Positions 9,269-18,987 of a stretch of 64,000 nt of DNA are shown piece after piece. Each line of letters opens with the position of its first letter. Position 1 is the first letter of the stretch. The stretch is from Streptomyces sp. TS71-3. Lineage in GTDB: Bacteria; Actinomycetota; Actinomycetes; Streptomycetales; Streptomycetaceae. A program made the translations under genes and the position numbers. Where the stretch lies: NCBI RefSeq assembly GCF_018327685.1, contig NZ_BNEL01000001.1, positions 5,146,001 to 5,210,000 of the forward strand, given 5' to 3'. The notes beneath the pieces were generated by a model. The model saw only the letters and a list, made by a program, of their open reading frames with translations. It had not been told where the DNA came from and ran no database searches.

Positions 9269-9364
9269 GCGCCGCCGCGCGCCACCGGGCCGCCGGCGCC
9301 ACCCCGCTCACCCGGCAGGCCCACACCCGGCAACGCGTCACACGCGGCAACTCCGGCCGGCACC

Positions 9365-9650
9365 GCGTCCCGGGCGCCCGGACCAGGGATCTTCACCTTG
9401 TCCGAAATGCGCCCCCCATGGATACACTCTCCTGGACACTCCCTCGCGGAACCCGACACCCCGCACCATCGGCACCGGCACGGGCACCGACGCCCCGGGC
9501 TCCCGCCAGCAGCCGGCCGCCCCGTTCCCCCCACCCGCGACACCAGCCGAACCCAGCGCGAAGACCTCGGGCGCATACTTGGTCGAAGACGCCGCCGCCC
9601 GCACCGAGGTCCCGACCGAACCGGACCCCCCGGACCCGCGCACACCCCCG
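9365..9650 (-). pseudogene. Decayed single-cluster ferredoxin gene
   Basis: Three minus-strand frames together spell a Streptomyces-type small ferredoxin. One frame gives VRFGRDLGAGGGVFDQ (from about 9626), matching the usual DQDLCTGDGIC block but with both cysteines lost. A second gives YAPEVFALGSAG and later REPGASVPVPVPMVRGV. A third gives ARECPGECIHGGRISDKVKI (about 9380-9440), matching the C-terminal cluster motif and tail. At least two frameshifts and the missing cluster ligands mean it cannot make a working protein. Intact relatives carry one [3Fe-4S] or [4Fe-4S] cluster and often feed P450s. No start codon or ribosome site is convincing, so its 5' limit is approximate. Confidence 0.8.
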
Positions 9651-9902
9651 CCCCGGAGAAGGTCTCCCGCCGAACGGTCCTCCCGCCCCGCCCACACCGC
9701 CCGGAGCAGGCCACCCACCGAGCAAGTCAGGCCACCGCGGACGGGTGTTGACCGCATCGACCGTACAACTGTCAGCTTCCCGATGTTGTCTCTACGTAGT
9801 GGGATGGGTATTCCCCTGGCGTGAGGGAGAGCGCAAGGGTGAAGATCGGACACACCCCGACCGTCTTTGTGATCTAGGGGTTTCAATCGACACCCACCCA
9901 GG

Positions 9903-9908
9903 TAGGGT
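9903..9908 (+). promoter_or_regulatory. Candidate -10 hexamer for mpa
   Basis: TAGGGT 38 nt before the GTG of mpa. A TTGTGA lies 20 bp upstream at 9877-9882, slightly far for a -35 box. Confidence 0.35.
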
Positions 9909-9946
9909 CAGGAAGCGTCCAGCTCCCTTTGGAGGAGGTGAGGACC

Positions 9947-11713
9947 GTGGCAGCCCACGACGACGACATGAACCGCGGCATCCGGCCCGGTCGCGGGTCC
10001 GAGGACCCCGCTGGTCAGATCGCCTATCTTGAGCAGGAGATCGCCGTCCTGCGGCGCAAGCTCGCCGACTCTCCGCGCCACACGAGGATTCTCGAAGAGC
10101 GGATCGTCGAGCTGCAGACCAATCTGGCCGGCGTCTCCGCACAGAACGAGCGACTTGCGAACACGCTCCGTGAGGCCCGAGACCAGATCGTGGCCCTCAA
10201 GGAGGAGGTCGACCGGCTCGCGCAGCCGCCCGCCGGATTCGGCGTCTTCCTCTCGGCCAACGAGGACGGCACAGCCGACATCTTCACCGGAGGCCGCAAA
10301 CTCCGCGTGAACGTCAGCCCCAGCGTCGAGCTCGACGAGCTCAGGCGCGGCCAGGAAGTGATGCTCAACGAAGCACTCAACGTGGTCGACGCCATGGAGT
10401 TCGAGCGCGCCGGAGACATCGTCACCCTCAAGGAGATCCTCGAGGACGGCGAGCGCGCCCTGGTGCTCGGACACACCGACGAGGAGCGGGTCGTCAGGCT
10501 CGCCGAACCCCTCCTCGACGTCACCATCCGCCCCGGCGACGCGCTCCTGCTGGAGCCCCGCTCGGGCTACGTCTACGAGGTCATCCCCAAGAGCGAGGTC
10601 GAAGAGCTCGTCCTCGAAGAGGTCCCGGACATCAGCTACGACAAGATCGGCGGCCTCGGCGGTCAGATCGAGATGATCCGCGACGCCGTCGAGCTCCCGT
10701 ACCTCTACCCCGACCTGTTCAAGGAGCACGAGCTCAGGCCCCCGAAGGGCGTCCTGCTCTACGGCCCGCCCGGCTGCGGCAAGACGCTGATCGCCAAGGC
10801 CGTCGCGAACTCCCTCGCGAAGAAGGTCGCGGAGGTCACCGGCCAGCCCGCGGGCAAGAGCTACTTCCTCAACATCAAGGGACCAGAGCTCCTCAACAAG
10901 TACGTCGGCGAGACCGAGCGGCACATCCGCCTCGTCTTCCAGCGCGCCCGCGAGAAGGCGAGCGAAGGCACCCCGGTCATCGTGTTCTTCGACGAAATGG
11001 AATCCCTCTTCCGCACCCGGGGCTCGGGCGTCAGCTCGGACGTGGAGAACACCATCGTCCCCCAGCTGCTGGCCGAGATCGACGGTGTCGAGGGCCTGGA
11101 GAACGTCATCGTCATCGGCGCCTCCAACCGCGAGGACATGATCGACCCCGCCATCCTCCGCCCGGGCCGGCTCGACGTGAAGATCAAGATCGAGCGCCCC
11201 GACGCAGAGGCCGCCAAGGACATCTTCGCCAAGTACCTCACGGCCCGGCTCCCCCTGCACAGCGACGACCTCGCCGAACACGGCACCGACAAGGCCGCCA
11301 CCGTCCAGGGCATGATCCAGTCCGTGGTCGAGCAGATGTACGCGGAATCCGAGGAGAACCGCTTCCTCGAGGTCACCTACGCCAACGGCGACAAGGAAGT
11401 CCTCTACTTCAAGGACTTCAATTCCGGCGCAATGATCGAGAACATCGTCGGCCGCGCCAAGAAGATGGCCATCAAGGCCTTCCTCGAACAGAACCAGAAA
11501 GGCCTCCGCGTCTCCCACCTCCTCCAGGCATGCGTGGACGAGTTCAAGGAGAACGAGGACCTCCCCAACACCACCAACCCCGACGACTGGGCCAGGATCT
11601 CCGGAAAGAAGGGCGAGCGGATCGTCTACATCCGCACCCTCGTCACCGGAAAGCAGGGCGCGGACACCGGGCGCTCCATCGACACGGTGGCGAACACCGG
11701 ACAATACCTGTAA
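9947..11713 (+). CDS. mpa: Proteasome-associated AAA ATPase Mpa/ARC
   Basis: A 588-residue hexameric ATPase that recruits pupylated proteins, unfolds them and feeds them to the 20S proteasome. An N-terminal coiled coil (about residues 24-92), which binds Pup in the family, is followed by OB-type interdomains and one AAA module. The P-loop GPPGCGKT is at residues 273-280, the Walker B run [10 protein letters not shown] at about 344-353, and [17 protein letters not shown] carries the sensor and arginine finger region. The C-terminus TGQYL matches the tail that docks into the proteasome alpha ring. The GTG at 9947 follows a GGAGGAGGTGAGG tract; an ATG-free extension to 9929 is not needed. It leads the Pup-proteasome locus. 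Confidence 0.97.
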   Translation: MAAHDDDMNRGIRPGRGSEDPAGQIAYLEQEIAVLRRKLADSPRHTRILEERIVELQTNLAGVSAQNERLANTLREARDQIVALKEEVDRLAQPPAGFGVFLSANEDGTADIFTGGRKLRVNVSPSVELDELRRGQEVMLNEALNVVDAMEFERAGDIVTLKEILEDGERALVLGHTDEERVVRLAEPLLDVTIRPGDALLLEPRSGYVYEVIPKSEVEELVLEEVPDISYDKIGGLGGQIEMIRDAVELPYLYPDLFKEHELRPPKGVLLYGPPGCGKTLIAKAVANSLAKKVAEVTGQPAGKSYFLNIKGPELLNKYVGETERHIRLVFQRAREKASEGTPVIVFFDEMESLFRTRGSGVSSDVENTIVPQLLAEIDGVEGLENVIVIGASNREDMIDPAILRPGRLDVKIKIERPDAEAAKDIFAKYLTARLPLHSDDLAEHGTDKAATVQGMIQSVVEQMYAESEENRFLEVTYANGDKEVLYFKDFNSGAMIENIVGRAKKMAIKAFLEQNQKGLRVSHLLQACVDEFKENEDLPNTTNPDDWARISGKKGERIVYIRTLVTGKQGADTGRSIDTVANTGQYL

Positions 11714-11719
11714 AGGCAG

Positions 11720-11766
11720 GGTGGCTGCGGGTGCCCTCACCGGGGTACCCGCAGCCACCTGTTTTT
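11720..11766 (+). terminator. Strong Rho-independent terminator after mpa
   Basis: A perfect 13-bp stem, GGTGGCTGCGGGT with its complement at 11747-11759, a 14-nt loop, then TGTTTTT. It separates mpa from dop, so dop needs its own promoter; a TAGGCT at 11828-11833 is a candidate -10. Confidence 0.85.
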
Positions 11767-11944
11767 CAGGCCATCATCCGAACCGACCAATGACCGAAAT
11801 GATCTCCCCACCAGCGCAAAGGCGTTCTAGGCTCTTTCGTACCGCCGAGTCGCGCAGTGCGGGGAAGCACACCGCACACCCGCGCCACCCGCGGTACAAG
11901 AGCGCCGCCCCCGCCCGGGGCCGCTGCCTGGCAAGGAGGGCCGC

Positions 11945-13456
11945 ATGACCGTACGGCGAGTAATGGGCATCGAGACGGAGTACGGCATCTCCGTCCCCGG
12001 TCACCCCAATGCCAATGCCATGCTCACCTCATCCCAGATCGTCAACGCCTATGCCGCGGCGATGCAGCGGGCCCGCCGAGCCCGCTGGGACTTCGAGGAG
12101 GAGAACCCCCTGCGCGACGCACGGGGCTTCGACCTCGCCCGCGAGTCCGCCGACGCCAGCCAGCTCACCGACGAGGACATCGGCCTCGCCAACGTCATCC
12201 TCACCAACGGCGCCAGGCTCTACGTCGACCACGCACACCCCGAATACAGCGCCCCCGAGGTCACCAACCCCCGCGACGCCGTCCTCTGGGACAAGGCCGG
12301 CGAGCGCATCATGGCCGAGGCCGCCGAGCGAGCCAGCCAGCTCCCCGGCGCCCAGCCCATCCACCTCTACAAGAACAACACCGACAACAAGGGCGCCTCC
12401 TACGGCACGCACGAGAACTACCTGATGAAGCGGGAGACCCCCTTCTCCGACATCGTGCGCCACCTCACGCCCTTCTTCGTCTCCCGTCAGGTCGTCACCG
12501 GCGCCGGCCGCGTCGGCATCGGCCAGGACGGCCACGAGCACGGCTTCCAGCTCAGCCAGCGCGCCGACTACTTCGAAGTCGAAGTCGGCCTGGAAACCAC
12601 CCTCAAGCGGCCCATCATCAACACCCGCGACGAGCCGCACGCCGACGCCGAGAAATACCGCCGACTCCACGTCATCATCGGCGACGCCAACCTCTCCGAG
12701 ATCTCCACCTACCTGAAACTCGGCACCACCGCACTCGTCCTCTCCATGATCGAGGACGGCTTCATCGCCGTCGACCTCGCCGTCGACCAGCCCGTCCGCA
12801 CCCTCCACGACGTCTCCCACGACGCCTCCCTCAAGCACCTCGTCACCCTCCGCAACGGCCGCTCGCTCACCGCGGTCCAGCTGCAGATGGAGTACTACGA
12901 GCTCGCACGCAAATACGTCGAAGAGCGCTACGGCGGCGACGCGGACGACCAGACCAAGGACGTCCTCACCCGCTGGGAGGACGTCCTCACCCGTCTGGAG
13001 CGCGACCCCATGAGCCTCGCCGGAGAACTCGACTGGGTCGCCAAACGAGAACTCATGGAGGGCTACCGGCGCCGCGACAGCCTCGACTGGGACGCAGCGC
13101 GCCTGCACCTCGTCGACCTCCAGTACGCCGACGTCCGCTCCGACAAGGGCCTCTACAACCGGCTGGAGGCCCGCGGCAAGATGCGCCGCCTCCTCGACGA
13201 GAACGAGGTCACCCGCGCCCGCACGCAGCCCCCCGAGGACACCAGGGCCTACTTCCGCGGCCGCTGCCTCGACCAGTACGCCGACGACGTGGCCGCCGCC
13301 TCCTGGGACTCCGTGATCTTCGACCTGCCCGGTCGGGACTCGCTCCAACGGGTACCCACCCTGGAGCCCCTTCGCGGAACGCGTAATCACGTAAAGGAGC
13401 TCCTGGACCGCTGCCGCACGGCCGAAGACCTGGTCAGGGTTCTCTCGGGCGGCTGA
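11945..13456 (+). CDS. dop: Pup deamidase/depupylase Dop
   Basis: A 503-residue enzyme of the carboxylate-amine ligase (glutamine synthetase-like) fold. It deamidates the C-terminal Gln of Pup to Glu and also removes Pup from tagged proteins. It opens with [12 protein letters not shown], the family signature whose glutamates bind metal. The Dop-specific insert follows at about residues 40-75, and it shares [17 protein letters not shown] and [22 protein letters not shown] with PafA further downstream. The ATG at 11945 has AAGGAGG 6 nt upstream. Because this Pup ends in Gln, Dop activity is required before PafA can act. A loose hairpin (13455-13503) follows the stop. Confidence 0.97.
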   Translation: MTVRRVMGIETEYGISVPGHPNANAMLTSSQIVNAYAAAMQRARRARWDFEEENPLRDARGFDLARESADASQLTDEDIGLANVILTNGARLYVDHAHPEYSAPEVTNPRDAVLWDKAGERIMAEAAERASQLPGAQPIHLYKNNTDNKGASYGTHENYLMKRETPFSDIVRHLTPFFVSRQVVTGAGRVGIGQDGHEHGFQLSQRADYFEVEVGLETTLKRPIINTRDEPHADAEKYRRLHVIIGDANLSEISTYLKLGTTALVLSMIEDGFIAVDLAVDQPVRTLHDVSHDASLKHLVTLRNGRSLTAVQLQMEYYELARKYVEERYGGDADDQTKDVLTRWEDVLTRLERDPMSLAGELDWVAKRELMEGYRRRDSLDWDAARLHLVDLQYADVRSDKGLYNRLEARGKMRRLLDENEVTRARTQPPEDTRAYFRGRCLDQYADDVAAASWDSVIFDLPGRDSLQRVPTLEPLRGTRNHVKELLDRCRTAEDLVRVLSGG

Positions 13457-13591
13457 GGGGCCCGGACCTGGCGGGACCGCCCATCAGAGGCCCACCACGG
13501 GCCCCAGGGCTGAAAAACCTGTCGTCAGGGAATCATCGAGGTGGTTCCCGGACGTTGCAACAACGGCAGGGCCGATGTCGGACCCTGCTTG

Positions 13592-13597
13592 TAGGGT
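13592..13597 (+). promoter_or_regulatory. Candidate -10 hexamer for the pup-endoVII-prcBA operon
   Basis: TAGGGT 63 nt before the pup start, implying a leader of about 55 nt. I see no clear -35 match at the usual spacing. Confidence 0.4.
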
Positions 13598-13660
13598 CTG
13601 ATCTTGTACGACTGGTTACGGTCGACATGTCGAAGTCTCGAACCGAGCGGGGTGAGGGTC

Positions 13661-13879
13661 ATGGCAACCAAGGACACCGGCGGCGGACAGCAGAAGGCGA
13701 CGCGCTCCACCGACGAGGCGGAGGAGCAGTCACAGGACGCGCAGGGGTCGGACGACCTCAAGGAACGCCAGGAGAAGCTGAGCGATGATGTCGACTCCGT
13801 GCTGGACGAGATCGATGACGTCCTAGAGGACAACGCAGAGGATTTCGTGAGGTCCTTTGTTCAGAAGGGTGGACAGTAG
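13661..13879 (+). CDS. pup: Prokaryotic ubiquitin-like protein Pup
   Basis: A 72-residue, intrinsically disordered protein tag. It starts MATKDTGGGQQ, has the acidic DDVDSVLDEIDDVLEDNAE helix that docks on the Mpa coiled coil, and ends in FVQKGGQ. The final Gln is the form that Dop converts to Glu before PafA links it to lysines of target proteins. The ATG at 13661 has GTGAGG just upstream; an in-frame ATG at 13604 would add 19 residues not seen in the family. The next gene begins 8 nt after its stop, so pup, the endonuclease VII-like gene and prcBA probably form one transcript. Confidence 0.97.
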   Translation: MATKDTGGGQQKATRSTDEAEEQSQDAQGSDDLKERQEKLSDDVDSVLDEIDDVLEDNAEDFVRSFVQKGGQ

Positions 13880-13887
13880 TCACATCC

Positions 13888-14475
13888 ATGAACGGGGGAT
13901 CTAGGAGGTGTTCGCGGTGCAAGGAGATGCTTCCTCGCACCGCGTTCGCCAGCAACAAAGCCATGCGCGACGGCCTCCAGGCGTACCGCCGTGGTTGCTC
14001 GGCCGAGTACTACCGGCAGCGTCAGGAGGCCAAGGGCAAGACCGTGCGCGTCAAGGTGCCCGTGCCTGAGGGCCACAAGCGGTGCCCGCAGTGTGCAGAG
14101 ATCAAGCCGTACGCCGACTGGGAGCGCAACCGCAGTTCGCCCGACGGCTGGGCGAGCTACTGCCGTGAATGTCGTGCGCAGCGTAATCGCGACAGCTACT
14201 ACCGCAGGAAATACGGTTTGACGCAGACCGAGTTGGAAACGTTGCTGGAGCAGCAGCGTGGGATCTGTGTCATCTGTCTGGCCGCTCCCGCCGAGCATGT
14301 GGATCACGACCACGAGACGGGTAGGGTCCGTGGCGTACTGTGCTTCAGCTGCAACGCAGCCCTGGGGCAGTTCAAGGATCGGCCGGATGCCATGAGGCGT
14401 GCAGCCGCGTATGTGGAAGGAATCGTGTGGAAGCCAACACTCGTGGCACCGGGCGTCTACCTGCTGCCTTCCTGA
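13888..14475 (+). CDS. Recombination endonuclease VII-like HNH protein
   Basis: A 195-residue protein with two zinc-ribbon-like CxxC units near the N-terminus (CSRC at 8-11, CPQC near 68) followed by an endonuclease VII fold. The catalytic/zinc block is CVICLAAP, then [16 protein letters not shown] and CFSCN, so the HNH-type histidines and all four structural cysteines are present. T4 endonuclease VII resolves branched DNA; activity of the Streptomyces proteins is not known to me. The ATG at 13888 lacks a good ribosome site, and translation may be coupled to pup 8 nt upstream. Its last 49 nt overlap the start of prcB in another frame. Its place inside the proteasome operon is striking. Confidence 0.82.
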   Translation: MNGGSRRCSRCKEMLPRTAFASNKAMRDGLQAYRRGCSAEYYRQRQEAKGKTVRVKVPVPEGHKRCPQCAEIKPYADWERNRSSPDGWASYCRECRAQRNRDSYYRRKYGLTQTELETLLEQQRGICVICLAAPAEHVDHDHETGRVRGVLCFSCNAALGQFKDRPDAMRRAAAYVEGIVWKPTLVAPGVYLLPS

Positions 14476-15272
14476 CTCCCGGGTCATCGTCCTTCATGGA
14501 CTTCCTGTCGTCGCACCAGCCCGGGATGCTGCCGGCGAACCGCGACCTGCCGCCGGTGCAGGGTGCGATCGAGGTGCCGCACGGCACCACGATCGTGGGC
14601 ATCATCTATTCGGGTGGTGTGGTGCTCGCCGGCGACCGGCGGGCGACGATGGGCAATGTGATCGCCCAGCGCGATGTCGAGAAGGTCTTCCCTGCGGACG
14701 AGTACTCCGCGGTGGCCATGGCGGGCGTCGCGGGCCTGGGCGTGGAGATGGTGAAGCTGTTCCAGCTGGAGCTGGAGCACTTCGAGAAGGTGGAGGGGAC
14801 CACGCTGTCCCTGGAGGGCAAGGCCAACCGCCTCTCGACGATGATCAGGTCGAACATGTCGATGGCGATGCAGGGCCTTGCGGTGGTGCCGGTCTTCGCG
14901 GGCTGGGACGTGGACCGCGAGAAGGGCCGGATCTTCACCTATGACGTGACGGGTGGCCGCTCGGAGGAGCACGGCTACGCCGGGACGGGCTCGGGTTCGG
15001 TCTATGCGCGCGGGTCGATGAAGAAGCTGTACCGCGACGACCTGACCGAGGAGCAGGCGACGATGCTCGCCGTGCAGGCGCTGTACGACGCTGCCGACGA
15101 GGACTCGGCGACGGGTGGTCCGGACGTGGCGCGGCGGATCTATCCGCTGATCTCGGTGATCGACGCGGACGGCTACCGGAGGCTGGCGGACGCGGAGTCG
15201 TCCGAGATCGTGCGCACGGTGGTCGACCAGCGGCTGGAGCAGCCGGACGGCCCGCGGGCTTCGCTGCTCTGA
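14427..15272 (+). CDS. prcB: 20S proteasome beta subunit precursor PrcB
   Basis: A 281-residue N-terminal nucleophile hydrolase, the catalytic subunit of the core particle. A 53-residue propeptide ends in PHG, and autocleavage exposes Thr54 of [11 protein letters not shown]. The partners Asp and Lys of the active site are in GDRRAT and VEKVF. The GTG at 14427 is supported by GGAAGGA 6 nt upstream and by the propeptide matching the known Streptomyces length; this start lies inside the 3' end of the endonuclease VII-like gene. It is followed after 70 nt by prcA. Confidence 0.96.
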   Translation: MEANTRGTGRLPAAFLTPGSSSFMDFLSSHQPGMLPANRDLPPVQGAIEVPHGTTIVGIIYSGGVVLAGDRRATMGNVIAQRDVEKVFPADEYSAVAMAGVAGLGVEMVKLFQLELEHFEKVEGTTLSLEGKANRLSTMIRSNMSMAMQGLAVVPVFAGWDVDREKGRIFTYDVTGGRSEEHGYAGTGSGSVYARGSMKKLYRDDLTEEQATMLAVQALYDAADEDSATGGPDVARRIYPLISVIDADGYRRLADAESSEIVRTVVDQRLEQPDGPRASLL

Positions 15273-15342
15273 TCGGGTTGTCGCAGGTCAGCGCAAGCCC
15301 CCGTTGAGAACTTAACCTCTGACAGAAAGGGACGGGCAGCCG

Positions 15343-16179
15343 GTGTCGACGCCGTTCTATGTCTCACCCCAGCAGGCCATGGCCGACCGGGCGGAGTACG
15401 CGCGCAAGGGCATTGCCCGGGGCCGCAGCCTGGTCGTCCTGCAGTATGCCGACGGCATCGTGTTCGTCGGTGAGAACCCGTCGCGCGCGCTGCACAAGTT
15501 CAGCGAGATCTACGACCGGATCGGGTTCGCGGCGGCGGGTAAGTACAACGAGTACGAGAACCTCCGTATCGGTGGTGTGCGCTACGCGGATCTGCGGGGT
15601 TACACGTACGACCGTGACGATGTGACGGCTCGCGGTCTGGCGAACGTGTACGCGCAGACGCTGGGCACGATCTTCTCGAGTGCGGCGGAGAAGCCGTACG
15701 AGGTGGAGCTGGTGGTCGCGGAGGTGGGGGAGACCCCTGAGGGCGATCAGATCTACCGGCTTCCGCATGACGGCTCGATCGTGGATGAGCACGGTTCGGT
15801 GGCGGTCGGCGGCAATGCGGAGCAGATCAGCGGTTATCTGGATCAGCGTCATCGGGATGGGATGACGTTGGCGGAGGCGCTGAAGCTGGCCGTGCAGGCG
15901 TTGTCGCGGGACACGAACGGCAGTGAGCGGGAGATTCCGGCGGAGCGGCTGGAGGTTGCCGTGCTGGACCGTACGCGGCCGCAGCAGCGGAAGTTCAAGC
16001 GGATCGTGGGCCGGCAGCTGGCGCGGCTCCTGGAGGCGGACGGGGGGTCGGGGGAGCCGTCTGGTGACGAGGGCGGCGACTCGGCTTCCTCTGAGGGCTC
16101 TTCGGAGGGTTCTTCCGGCGGCTCGGAGGCGTCGGAGGAGAAGAAGGGCGGCTCGGGTTCGGAGTCCGCGGACGAGTGA
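15343..16179 (+). CDS. prcA: 20S proteasome alpha subunit PrcA
   Basis: A 278-residue structural subunit forming the outer rings and gate of the 20S core. It begins [22 protein letters not shown], the gate-forming N-terminus, and has the alpha-type fold through [13 protein letters not shown]. The last 45 residues are a Ser/Gly/Glu-rich tail of low complexity. The start is GTG at 15343, preceded by GAAAGGGACGGG. It forms the end of the pup-endoVII-prcBA unit and is followed by a strong hairpin. Confidence 0.96.
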   Translation: MSTPFYVSPQQAMADRAEYARKGIARGRSLVVLQYADGIVFVGENPSRALHKFSEIYDRIGFAAAGKYNEYENLRIGGVRYADLRGYTYDRDDVTARGLANVYAQTLGTIFSSAAEKPYEVELVVAEVGETPEGDQIYRLPHDGSIVDEHGSVAVGGNAEQISGYLDQRHRDGMTLAEALKLAVQALSRDTNGSEREIPAERLEVAVLDRTRPQQRKFKRIVGRQLARLLEADGGSGEPSGDEGGDSASSEGSSEGSSGGSEASEEKKGGSGSESADE

Positions 16180-16230
16180 TCCTCGCGGGCGCCCCTGTTC
16201 TGGGGCGTGCCGCTCTGTGGGGTTCTGGTG

Positions 16231-16262
16231 TGTGCCCGGTCGCCGGTGGGCGGCCGGGCACA
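16231..16262. terminator. Hairpin terminator between prcA and the LacI gene
   Basis: A 14-bp stem (TGTGCCCGGTCGCC with one G-U pair) and a 4-nt loop lie between the two convergent genes. The symmetry lets it work on both strands, though neither side has a T tract. Confidence 0.65.
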
Positions 16263-16333
16263 GGTGTGTCCGGTGGGTGTGAGGCGGCCTCGGGGGTTGG
16301 CCGGTGAGGTCGGCCGGTGGGTGTGGGGTGGTT

Positions 16334-17491
16334 TCAGCCGCCGGCCGGTGGGGGTCCGCTGGAGGCGCGGACGACGAGGTGGCAGGGGAGGGTGCCGGGG
16401 GCGGGTGGCTCGCCGTCGAGGAGGGCGAGGAGGGCGGACATGCCGTGCTCGCCGACGGCTTCGGCGGGCAGCCGTACGGTCGTCAGTTCGGGTTCGATGG
16501 CGGTGGCCAGGGTGAGGTCGTCGAAGCCGGTGACGGAGAGGTCCTGGGGGATGCGCAGGCCGAGGCGGCGGGCGGCTTTGCAGGCGCCGGCGGCCATGGT
16601 GTCGTCGTCGCAGACGAGTGCGGTGGGTCGTGGTGCCCCGGATGCGGTGAGAGCGGCGTGGGCGGCGGCGCGGGCCTCGTCGGTGCCGAGGGGCGCGTGG
16701 ACCCGGCGGAGGTCGCCTCCGGTGCCGTGCAGGGCTTCCTGGAGGGCGTGGGCGCGGGTGCGGAAGGTCCAGGAGTCGACGGCGGCGGCCAGGTGCAGGA
16801 AGCGGCGGTGGCCGAGGGCGAGGAGATGGTGTGTCACCTGGCGCATGCCGTCGGCGATGTCGGGGTTCACGGTGGTGGTCGTGGGGTCGGCGGTGGGTTC
16901 GCTGTCGAGCATGACGAGGGGGAGGCGGTCGCCGCGGATGGCGCTGAGGGTGTGGGCGGCCATGGAGGAGGCGATGACGCCGTCGAGTGCGGCGGGCGCG
17001 GAGGCGAAGGGGTCGGTGACGGGCGGGGGCTGCTGTGGCATCCCCGCGGTGTCGGTGCCTGGTTGGGTGGTGGTGCTGGCGGGTCCGGTTCCTTCGGGGG
17101 TGGGGTAGAGGACGATGCCGAAGCCGTGGCGGCGTGCGATGCGGGCGGCGCCGGTGTGGACGTGTGCGAAGAACTCGCTGGTGAGGGCGGGGACGACGAG
17201 GAGGGCGGTGCGGGTGCTGCCGAGCCGTAGGTTGCGTGCGGCGAGGTTGGGCCGGTAGCCGAGGTCGCGGGCGGCGGTGCGGACGCGTTCCGCGGTGGTT
17301 GCCGAGACCCTGCCCTGCCACTTGCCGCTGAGTACCAGGGAGACGGCGGCCTGGGAGACGCCGGCGGCGCTTGCGACGTCGCGGCTGGTGGGGCGTGCCG
17401 TGTCCCGGCCGCGGGGGCCGGCCTCGTCGTGGCCGGTGGGCTGGGCGGGACGGGTGCGGGGGTGCTCCCGGCCGTGCTCTGCGGTGGTCAC
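16334..17491 (-). CDS. LacI-family transcriptional regulator
   Basis: A 385-residue DNA-binding repressor. The helix-turn-helix is at about residues 35-60 (SRDVASAAGVSQAAVSLVLS) after a 33-residue loose N-terminus, followed by the hinge region and a periplasmic-binding-protein-like ligand domain (LVVPALTSEFFAHVHTGA to the end, with TALVCDDDTMAAGA and LSVTGFDD). Ligands of the family are sugars or nucleosides; this one cannot be named. GTG at 17491 has AAAGG upstream. It is divergent from the MFS gene, and a palindrome at 17607-17619 between them is a likely operator, so the transporter is a candidate target. Confidence 0.93.
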   Translation of the reverse strand: MTTAEHGREHPRTRPAQPTGHDEAGPRGRDTARPTSRDVASAAGVSQAAVSLVLSGKWQGRVSATTAERVRTAARDLGYRPNLAARNLRLGSTRTALLVVPALTSEFFAHVHTGAARIARRHGFGIVLYPTPEGTGPASTTTQPGTDTAGMPQQPPPVTDPFASAPAALDGVIASSMAAHTLSAIRGDRLPLVMLDSEPTADPTTTTVNPDIADGMRQVTHHLLALGHRRFLHLAAAVDSWTFRTRAHALQEALHGTGGDLRRVHAPLGTDEARAAAHAALTASGAPRPTALVCDDDTMAAGACKAARRLGLRIPQDLSVTGFDDLTLATAIEPELTTVRLPAEAVGEHGMSALLALLDGEPPAPGTLPCHLVVRASSGPPPAGG

Positions 17492-17606
17492 CGGTGGCCT
17501 TTCTGTCGCGTGTCTCGCGGGCCTGCGCCGGTTTCCGGTGCGGTGCGGGCGGTGATCGCGGTGGACCGTGGTCCGCGGACATGGTACGTATGACCTCGCG
17601 AAGTTA

Positions 17607-17619
17607 TACGTAAAACGTA
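17607..17619. promoter_or_regulatory. Palindrome, candidate LacI-family operator
   Basis: TACGT, a 3-nt spacer AAA and ACGTA form a perfect inverted repeat in an otherwise GC-rich divergent promoter region. A related TACGTA lies at 17584-17589. The site is about 115 bp from both start codons. Confidence 0.55.
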
Positions 17620-17721
17620 CGCGCCTGCCCTCGCTGGGTATCCCGCCGGGGGTGGGCGCGGGTGTGCCGGGGACGGGCGGTCTGGGCCGCCGTGGGTCGT
17701 GCGGAGAGGTGGGCGGCGGGC

Positions 17722-18978
17722 ATGGCGGCCGGGTATGGGGAGATCCTTCGGGCGCGGCACGCGCTGAGGTTGCTGGCGGGCACGCTGGTGGGCCGGCTGC
17801 CGAACGCGGTGGCGCCGCTCGCGGTGCTGCTGTTCGTGCGGGCGGAGGGCGGCTCGTACAGCCTGGCGGGTGCGCTGGCGGCGGTGTACGGGGTGGCGAA
17901 CGCGGTCGGGCAGCCAGTGCTGGGGCGGCTGGTGGACCTGTGGGGGCAGCCCTGGGTGCAGCTGCCCGCGGTGCTGCTCTCGGCGCTGGCCACGGCGGCG
18001 TTCGCGGTGGTGGGTACGGGCGTTCCGGCTGTCGCCTATGGGGCGATGGCGGTGGCGGGCCTCAGCGTGCCTCCGCTGGAGGGCGGGCTGCGGGCGCTGT
18101 GGCCGAGCATCCTGCGGGCGGAGCGCGTGCAGACGGCGTACGCGATGGACGCGGTGGCCCAGGAGGTGATGTTCACCGTGGGGCCGCTGCTGGTGAGCCT
18201 GTGCGTGGCGGTGTGGTCGGCGCGGGCGGCTCTGCTGCTGATCAACGCCGTGGGTGTGCTCGGTGTGGTGTCGGTGGTGGTGTCGGGGCCGTCGCGCGCG
18301 TGGCGGTCGGCGCAGCGGGTGCCGCACTGGCTGGGGGCGCTGCGGGCGCCGGGGCTGCTGGCGCTGCTGGGCGCGTTCCTGTTCGTGGGGATGGCGCTGG
18401 GGTCGATCGCGGTGGTCGCCGTGTCGTATGCGGACACGCACGGCGGTGATGCGGTGTACGGCTGGTTGATGGCGGCGCTGGGGCTGGGTGCGCTGATCGG
18501 TGGTGCGGCGTACGGGGCGCGGCCGTGGGCGGGCGCGCCGGAGCGGCGTCTTTCGGTGCTGGTGGGGCTGCTGACGCTGGGCTATCTGCCGCTGCTGCTG
18601 GTGCCGGGGCCGGTGGCGATGACGGGGCTGGCGGTGCTGGCGGGGGTGTTCCTGGCGCCTGCGATCGCGTGTGCGTTCGTGGTGGTGGACCGGCATGCTC
18701 CGGTGGGGACGGTGACGGAGGCGTTCTCGTGGCTCGTGACGACGTTCACGGTGGGTTCGGCGGCGGGTTCGGCCGTGGCGGGTCCGGTGGTGGAGTGGGG
18801 TGGGACCGTCCGGGGGTTTGCGGTGCCGGGGTGTGCGGGGGCGGTGGCGTTCCTCGTCCTGCTGGCCACTCGGCAGGTCCTCGCAGCTACCGGACGTGCG
18901 GCGGAGGTCGAGGTCGCGACGGAAAATGATCGGAATGGTGTCCCCGAAGCCGGTTTCAGTGAGGGCGGTCGGGCGTAA
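17722..18978 (+). CDS. MFS transporter
   Basis: A 418-residue membrane transporter with about 12 hydrophobic segments. The loop GRLVDLWGQPW between helices 2 and 3 matches the MFS signature. The start ATG at 17722 (MAAGYGEILR) follows a GAGAGGTGGGCGG tract; the upstream extension to 17662 is basic and unlikely. Substrate unknown. It is the divergent partner of the LacI gene and lies within the proteasome locus. Its TAA stop forms part of the pafA -10 element. The best guess is an efflux protein, but nothing specific supports it. Confidence 0.9.
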   Translation: MAAGYGEILRARHALRLLAGTLVGRLPNAVAPLAVLLFVRAEGGSYSLAGALAAVYGVANAVGQPVLGRLVDLWGQPWVQLPAVLLSALATAAFAVVGTGVPAVAYGAMAVAGLSVPPLEGGLRALWPSILRAERVQTAYAMDAVAQEVMFTVGPLLVSLCVAVWSARAALLLINAVGVLGVVSVVVSGPSRAWRSAQRVPHWLGALRAPGLLALLGAFLFVGMALGSIAVVAVSYADTHGGDAVYGWLMAALGLGALIGGAAYGARPWAGAPERRLSVLVGLLTLGYLPLLLVPGPVAMTGLAVLAGVFLAPAIACAFVVVDRHAPVGTVTEAFSWLVTTFTVGSAAGSAVAGPVVEWGGTVRGFAVPGCAGAVAFLVLLATRQVLAATGRAAEVEVATENDRNGVPEAGFSEGGRA

Positions 18979-18981
18979 TGT
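18976..18981 (+). promoter_or_regulatory. -10 hexamer of a probably leaderless pafA promoter
   Basis: TAATGT begins in the stop codon of the MFS gene and ends 6 nt before the ATG of pafA. No ribosome site is present between them. Confidence 0.55.
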
Positions 18982-18987
18982 TCAGTC

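Noticed and set aside
9398..9751. Plus-strand ORF of 117 codons upstream of mpa
   Set aside because: Arg/Pro-rich shadow; the minus strand of the same DNA carries the ferredoxin remnant.
15849..17582. 577-codon minus-strand frame over prcA and the LacI gene
   Set aside because: Arg/Pro/His-rich shadow in another frame of the real LacI gene and antisense to prcA.
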